From an uncultured Nitrospira sp. (GTDB lineage Bacteria; Nitrospirota; Nitrospiria; Nitrospirales; Nitrospiraceae): a DNA stretch of 64,000 nt. The position numbers were made by a program, and so were the translations under genes. Where the stretch lies: assembly GCA_902500995.1 (NCBI GenBank), contig CABVSR010000004.1:157603-221602 (forward strand). Reading direction: 5' to 3'. Shown in pieces: positions 60,238 to 64,000 of this stretch; the first letter of the stretch is position 1; the number at the start of each line of letters is the position of its first letter. A model generated the notes under the pieces. The model saw only the letters and a list, made by a program, of their open reading frames with translations, made no database searches and was not told where the DNA came from.

Positions 60238-62745
60238 TCACACTCCCGCTTCCCTCAACACCTGTCCGGTATACGACCGCTTTACCTTGGCAATCTCCTT
60301 CGGCGGGCCTTCCGCGACGATTTCGCCGCCGCGGTCGCCGCCTTCAGGCCCCAGGTCGATGACCCAATCGGCATTGCGGATCATATCGAGATTGTGTTCG
60401 ATCACGAGGACGGTGTTGCCGGTCTCGACCAGACGATCGAGCACATCCAACAACCGTTGAATGTCGGCGAAGTGGAGGCCGGTGGTCGGTTCATCCAGGA
60501 TATACATGGTGCGGCCGGTGGGACGTTTGGAGAGTTCACGCGACAACTTCACGCGCTGCGCTTCGCCGCCCGACAAGGTGGTGGCCGACTGCCCCAGCTT
60601 GACGTAGTGCAATCCCACATCATGGAGCGTCTGCAGCTTGGCCTTGATAAAGGGGATGTTCTCGAAAAACTCCAAGGCGTCATCGACGGTCATGTTGAGG
60701 ATATCCGCGATGCTACGGCCTTTGTATTGGATCTCCAGCGTTTCGCGGTTGTAGCGCTGCCCCTTGCAGACCTCGCAGGTGACATAGACGTCGGGCAGGA
60801 AATGCATTTCGATTTTGATCAGCCCGTCACCCTGGCAGGCTTCACAGCGCCCGCCTTTCACGTTGAAGCTGTAGCGGCCCGGCTTGTACCCTCGCACCCG
60901 CGATTCCGGCAGATTGGAAAACAGATCGCGGATGAACGTGAAAAGTCCGGTATAGGTGGCAGGGTTCGATCGAGGCGTGCGCCCGATCGGCGATTGATCG
61001 ATATCGATGATTTTGTCCAGCGCCTCCACGCCCTTGATGTCTTTGCAGCCGTCGATCTTCGGCTTCTTGTGATAGAGCAGCTGGGAGAGCGAATGAAAGA
61101 GCACCTCCAGCACGAGGGTGCTTTTCCCCGATCCCGAGACACCCGTCACGCAGGTCAAGAGGCCGAGCGGCACATTGACCGTGAGCTGTTTCAGATTATG
61201 TTTCTTCGCTCCGACGACCGTGAGGAAGCCTTTCGGGGTGCGGCGGCGCTGCGGAAGGGACACCATCTGCGCGCCGCGGAGGTAGAGGCCAGTCAACGAA
61301 TCGGGATTCGCCATGACCTGTTTCGGAGTGCCCTGGGCGATGATTCGTCCGCCATGTGTGCCTGCGCCGGGTCCCAAGTCGAGAATGTAGTCGGCCGCCG
61401 CCATCGTCTCCGCATCGTGCTCCACGACGATCACCGTGTTGCCGAGGTCCCGAAGCCGGAGTAACGTCTGCAAGAGCCGCCGGTTGTCCCGCTGATGGAG
61501 CCCGATCGAGGGTTCGTCCAGAATGTACAACACGCCGACGAGTCCCGACCCGATCTGCGTCGCCAATCGAATACGTTGTCCTTCCCCGCCCGAGAGCGTC
61601 GCCGCCGCGCGGTCCAGCGTCAGGTAATCCAGTCCGACATTGACGAGAAATCCCAGCCGCTCGCGGATTTCCTTCAGGATACGATGGGCGATGACGAGTT
61701 CACGTTCGGTGAATTTGAGCGATGCGAAGAGATCCGCCGCCGCCCTCACCGATAAGGCGGTGACCTCGGCAATCGACTTCCTGGCGATCTTCACGGCCAG
61801 ACTTTCCGGTTTGAGACGCGCGCCGTCGCACGTCTCGCATCGCTCCAGGAGCGTCAAGTCTTCTTCTTCCGAGGCGCCGGGGGTCATGGCATAGCCAATC
61901 CCGTCGCAGGCCGGGCAGGCGCCATGCGGGCTATTAAAGGAAAAGATTCGCGGGGTGATTTCCGGATAACTCACCCCGCATTTGATACAGGCCAGTTTGT
62001 CGCTGTAGAGATGGAGTTTGCCGGTCTCCGAGAGGACCCCGACCAAACCGCCGGCCAGCTTGACCGATGTTTCCACGGAATCCGCGATCCGTCGCATCAA
62101 CGCGTCACCCGGCTTCATGACCAGCCGATCGACCACGATTTCGATGTTGTGCTTTTTCTGTTTGTCGAGGGTGATGTCGTCGCCCAGATCGACCATCTCG
62201 CCGTTGATGCGCGCGCGCACGTAGCCGGCCTTGCGCATCTCCAACAATTCTTTGCGGTATTCCCCTTTCCGGCCGCGGACGATAGGGGACAGGATCTGGA
62301 ACTTCGAGCCTTCCGGCAGTTCGCAGATGGCATCCACCATCTGCTGCACCGTCTGAGCGGTAATCTCCTGCCCGCATTGGAAACAGAACGGATGCCCGAC
62401 GCGGGCGTAGAGCAGCCGCAGATAGTCGTAAATTTCAGTGACCGTCCCGACGGTGGATCGGGGATTGTGGCTGGTGCTTTTCTGCTCGATCGAGATCGCC
62501 GGCGACAACCCTTCGATGGAGTCCACGTCGGGTTTCCCCATCTGTTCCAGGAATTGCCGGGCATAGGCGGACAACGACTCGACATACCGCCGCTGCCCTT
62601 CCGCATAGATCGTGTCGAAGGCCAGGGAAGACTTCCCTGACCCGCTGAGGCCGGTCATGACGACCAGCTTGTCCCGCGGTATCTCGACGTCGAGATTTTT
62701 CAGATTATGTTCACGCGCGCCCTTGACGATGATGGAATGGCTCAT
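60238..62745 (-). CDS. uvrA: Excinuclease ABC subunit A lacking the insertion domain
   Basis: 835 residues from ATG 62745 ('[19 protein letters not shown]'), about 105 shorter than the usual 940. Two ABC ATPase modules: Walker A '[20 protein letters not shown]' and '[16 protein letters not shown]', signatures '[16 protein letters not shown]' and '[18 protein letters not shown]', Walker B '[15 protein letters not shown]' and '[15 protein letters not shown]'. UvrB-binding region and zinc modules (including '[20 protein letters not shown]', 'ACPACDGIG') are present, but 'CDGIG' leads within about 18 residues to '[10 protein letters not shown]'; the insertion domain that normally separates them is missing. 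Damage-recognition subunit of nucleotide excision repair. Confidence 0.96.
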   Translation of the reverse strand: MSHSIIVKGAREHNLKNLDVEIPRDKLVVMTGLSGSGKSSLAFDTIYAEGQRRYVESLSAYARQFLEQMGKPDVDSIEGLSPAISIEQKSTSHNPRSTVGTVTEIYDYLRLLYARVGHPFCFQCGQEITAQTVQQMVDAICELPEGSKFQILSPIVRGRKGEYRKELLEMRKAGYVRARINGEMVDLGDDITLDKQKKHNIEIVVDRLVMKPGDALMRRIADSVETSVKLAGGLVGVLSETGKLHLYSDKLACIKCGVSYPEITPRIFSFNSPHGACPACDGIGYAMTPGASEEEDLTLLERCETCDGARLKPESLAVKIARKSIAEVTALSVRAAADLFASLKFTERELVIAHRILKEIRERLGFLVNVGLDYLTLDRAAATLSGGEGQRIRLATQIGSGLVGVLYILDEPSIGLHQRDNRRLLQTLLRLRDLGNTVIVVEHDAETMAAADYILDLGPGAGTHGGRIIAQGTPKQVMANPDSLTGLYLRGAQMVSLPQRRRTPKGFLTVVGAKKHNLKQLTVNVPLGLLTCVTGVSGSGKSTLVLEVLFHSLSQLLYHKKPKIDGCKDIKGVEALDKIIDIDQSPIGRTPRSNPATYTGLFTFIRDLFSNLPESRVRGYKPGRYSFNVKGGRCEACQGDGLIKIEMHFLPDVYVTCEVCKGQRYNRETLEIQYKGRSIADILNMTVDDALEFFENIPFIKAKLQTLHDVGLHYVKLGQSATTLSGGEAQRVKLSRELSKRPTGRTMYILDEPTTGLHFADIQRLLDVLDRLVETGNTVLVIEHNLDMIRNADWVIDLGPEGGDRGGEIVAEGPPKEIAKVKRSYTGQVLREAGV

Positions 62746-62948
62746 AAGCGCGGGATTATACCATGGCGATCCGCGAGTCTTGGCATCCGGCCGCTGGAAC
62801 TCTGACGCCGGGTCCGGTTCGACCGTCAAAATATCGACGCGGGGTTTCAGTAGGGGCAAACAGGGATTTGAGTTTTTCAGAAATAGACCGATAGAGACCT
62901 GCGGGGCTCTTCGTCCCGTGCCACAACCACCTGCGATGTCCGACCGCC

Positions 62949-63740
62949 ATGCATGACGCGCTGAGCCTCTTTAAGCGGAATATCAATCAACTGTTCGGGA
63001 TCACCGTCGATATCCTCACCCTCGGCCGCTCGCTCCAGCAGCTCTCGCTGTCCATGCAGATCCTCGCGAATAACGGGGTCGTGCAAGCGGCGAAAATTCC
63101 CGGTGGAAAAGGTCGGCCCATGCTGGCGCTGGTTGAGATCCTGAACAACACCCCCAAAGAAATCCGGCCGGAAGTCGAAGCCCTCGAGCACCTCTGCGCC
63201 GGGCTGGCGAAGGTCACCGCCAGCAGTTCGAATATTGTCTGGCGTTATCACCAATTGATTGCGAGCCTCCTGACGGCGATGAGGCAGAGTGATTCGTCTG
63301 CCAATTCCAACGGGTTCGACACCGTCTCACATCTTCGCTTTACCACGGCCGCGGATGTCACAGAACTCACGCAACATCCGGCGTTCACCGCGGGGGGAGT
63401 TCTCGAACGGGAGAATCGCCTCTATCTGGTGAATCACTGCCAGGCCAATCTCACCGAGCTGCAAGATCGCCTGAAGGATGCGCTGCGTTGTCTGGGAGAT
63501 ACGCAGCAGGCTCTGAACGGGTTGAAGATGATCGGCCTTACCGCGCGGTATATGGCCTTTTGTATTTCTTCTGAGGCGGCCGGCCTGGCCGAAGCGGAAG
63601 CCAATTTCAAAAACCTGGCCGCCGAAATCAGCCGGGTCGTCGATGACCTCGATCAGAAGACTCGAGCCATGAAAGAGGCCATCGAACATGGACAAGAGCT
63701 GCTTGGACTGCTGCTGAAAGGGCATACCTATGCAAAGTAA
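62949..63740 (+). CDS. Hypothetical helical protein
   Basis: 263 residues without signal peptide or membrane helices. Almost entirely alpha-helical, with coiled-coil-like segments near both ends ('[20 protein letters not shown]', '[20 protein letters not shown]'), a His/Trp patch '[17 protein letters not shown]' and '[20 protein letters not shown]'. Resembles sensory or chemotaxis-type helical bundles in general shape only; no family recognised. Its end overlaps the next start by 11 bases, so it is probably co-translated with the metallo-beta-lactamase-fold protein. Confidence 0.82.
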   Translation: MHDALSLFKRNINQLFGITVDILTLGRSLQQLSLSMQILANNGVVQAAKIPGGKGRPMLALVEILNNTPKEIRPEVEALEHLCAGLAKVTASSSNIVWRYHQLIASLLTAMRQSDSSANSNGFDTVSHLRFTTAADVTELTQHPAFTAGGVLERENRLYLVNHCQANLTELQDRLKDALRCLGDTQQALNGLKMIGLTARYMAFCISSEAAGLAEAEANFKNLAAEISRVVDDLDQKTRAMKEAIEHGQELLGLLLKGHTYAK

Positions 63741-64000
63741 GGTGTTGTTCAGTAAAGATGAGCATCAGTGGGTTGTCATCGGCCGGGATCCAGAAAAGGA
63801 CGATCATGTCATCGATACCAATGAGTATGTGATCATCCATCGCGGCCAGGCTATGCTGCTGGACCCGGGAGGCATTCAAATTTTCCCCCAAGTCCTGGCA
63901 GAGCTGGCGAAATACGTCCGCATGCAAGACATCAAGGTGATCTTTGCCAGCCACCAGGACCCGGACATCTGCTCGTCGCTCGCCATGTGGCTCGACCTGA
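63730..64000 (+). CDS. Metallo-beta-lactamase-fold, flavodiiron-like protein (3' end outside window)
   Basis: First 90 residues of an open frame running off the window. 'EYVIIHRGQAMLLDPGGIQI' is the strand-turn region of MBL-fold proteins and 'VIFASHQDPDICSSLAMWLD' the metal-site region. The usual H-x-H-x-D-H is replaced by 'SHQDPD', as in the oxygen-binding di-iron (ODP) branch of the family found alone or next to signalling proteins. It could act as O2 or NO sensor or reductase. ATG 63730 overlaps the previous stop, no separate ribosome-binding site. Confidence 0.8.
   Translation, partial: MQSKVLFSKDEHQWVVIGRDPEKDDHVIDTNEYVIIHRGQAMLLDPGGIQIFPQVLAELAKYVRMQDIKVIFASHQDPDICSSLAMWLDL

Noticed and set aside
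1..64000. CRISPR array, tRNA or rRNA genes, insertion sequences or phage genes
   Set aside because: Scanning the spacers by eye showed no regularly spaced repeats, no cloverleaf-like sequence with a CCA end or TTCRA loop, and no transposase or integrase motifs; a tRNAscan and ISfinder run would be needed to be certain.

Overview
The window is a high-GC (roughly 60 %), gene-dense bacterial chromosome segment. There are no phage, transposase, tRNA, rRNA or CRISPR signals. The content suggests a member of Nitrospirota, most likely Nitrospira: complex I subunits, many NarL/LuxR-type regulators and very large PAS-rich kinases, many small exported proteins, and intergenic spacers built from 'TTTCACGTTT'-like words. 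This is an inference from gene content; no 16S or other marker is present.

Layout. 1-3846: 3' end of a nuo operon (nuoL partial, nuoM, nuoN). 3983-10822: housekeeping and metabolism, namely a YihY/BrkB membrane protein, a site-2 protease with CBS domains, a polysaccharide deacetylase overlapping a GNAT gene, a glyoxalase, a DapF homologue with both catalytic cysteines replaced by serine, and uvrC. 11060-14757: a five-gene envelope operon (three lipoproteins, a coiled-coil protein, and a small exported protein resembling the catalytic domain of copper amine oxidases). 15008-18672: a LuxR-type regulator, an unrecognised 423-residue protein and an unusual ketosynthase. 18916-27353: a NarL-type regulator with a degenerate receiver and two hybrid histidine kinases, each with a FixL-like PAS domain. 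27491-32327: a UPF0114 membrane protein and a 1333-residue membrane-inserted patatin with a C-terminal GNAT domain. 32359-39841 (minus): three response regulators and an 1865-residue sensor kinase. 39990-42500 (minus): a HerA-like ATPase.

42701-56023 is the main biosynthetic locus: about 14 genes, most with stop/start overlaps. It encodes a lipoprotein, polysaccharide deacetylase, acyl carrier protein, acyl-ACP ligase, two hotdog dehydratases, LpxL-like acyltransferase, LolA-like protein, MMPL exporter, ketosynthase, chain-length-factor-like partner, ketoreductase, a GT2-GT1 glycosyltransferase fusion and an AI-2E family transporter. Content and order match aryl-polyene (APE) type clusters. 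The deacetylase and double glycosyltransferase, and the absence of several usual APE genes nearby, suggest a variant, possibly glycosylated polyene-lipid.

56125-64000: an outer-membrane-like protein, a secreted beta/gamma-crystallin protein, a 30-residue membrane peptide, a lipoprotein, a DUF486 protein, an AAA/DUF4143 ATPase, a roughly 0.54-kb spacer with no convincing gene, uvrA lacking the usual insertion domain, and a hypothetical gene overlapping the start of a flavodiiron-like metallo-beta-lactamase-fold gene cut by the window edge.

Shared sequence signals include a motif TCCTAGGG-N(3-4)-AACTAG upstream of both the polyene operon and the lipoprotein gene at 57615-58043, and several short inverted repeats upstream of the envelope, LuxR-linked and patatin genes.
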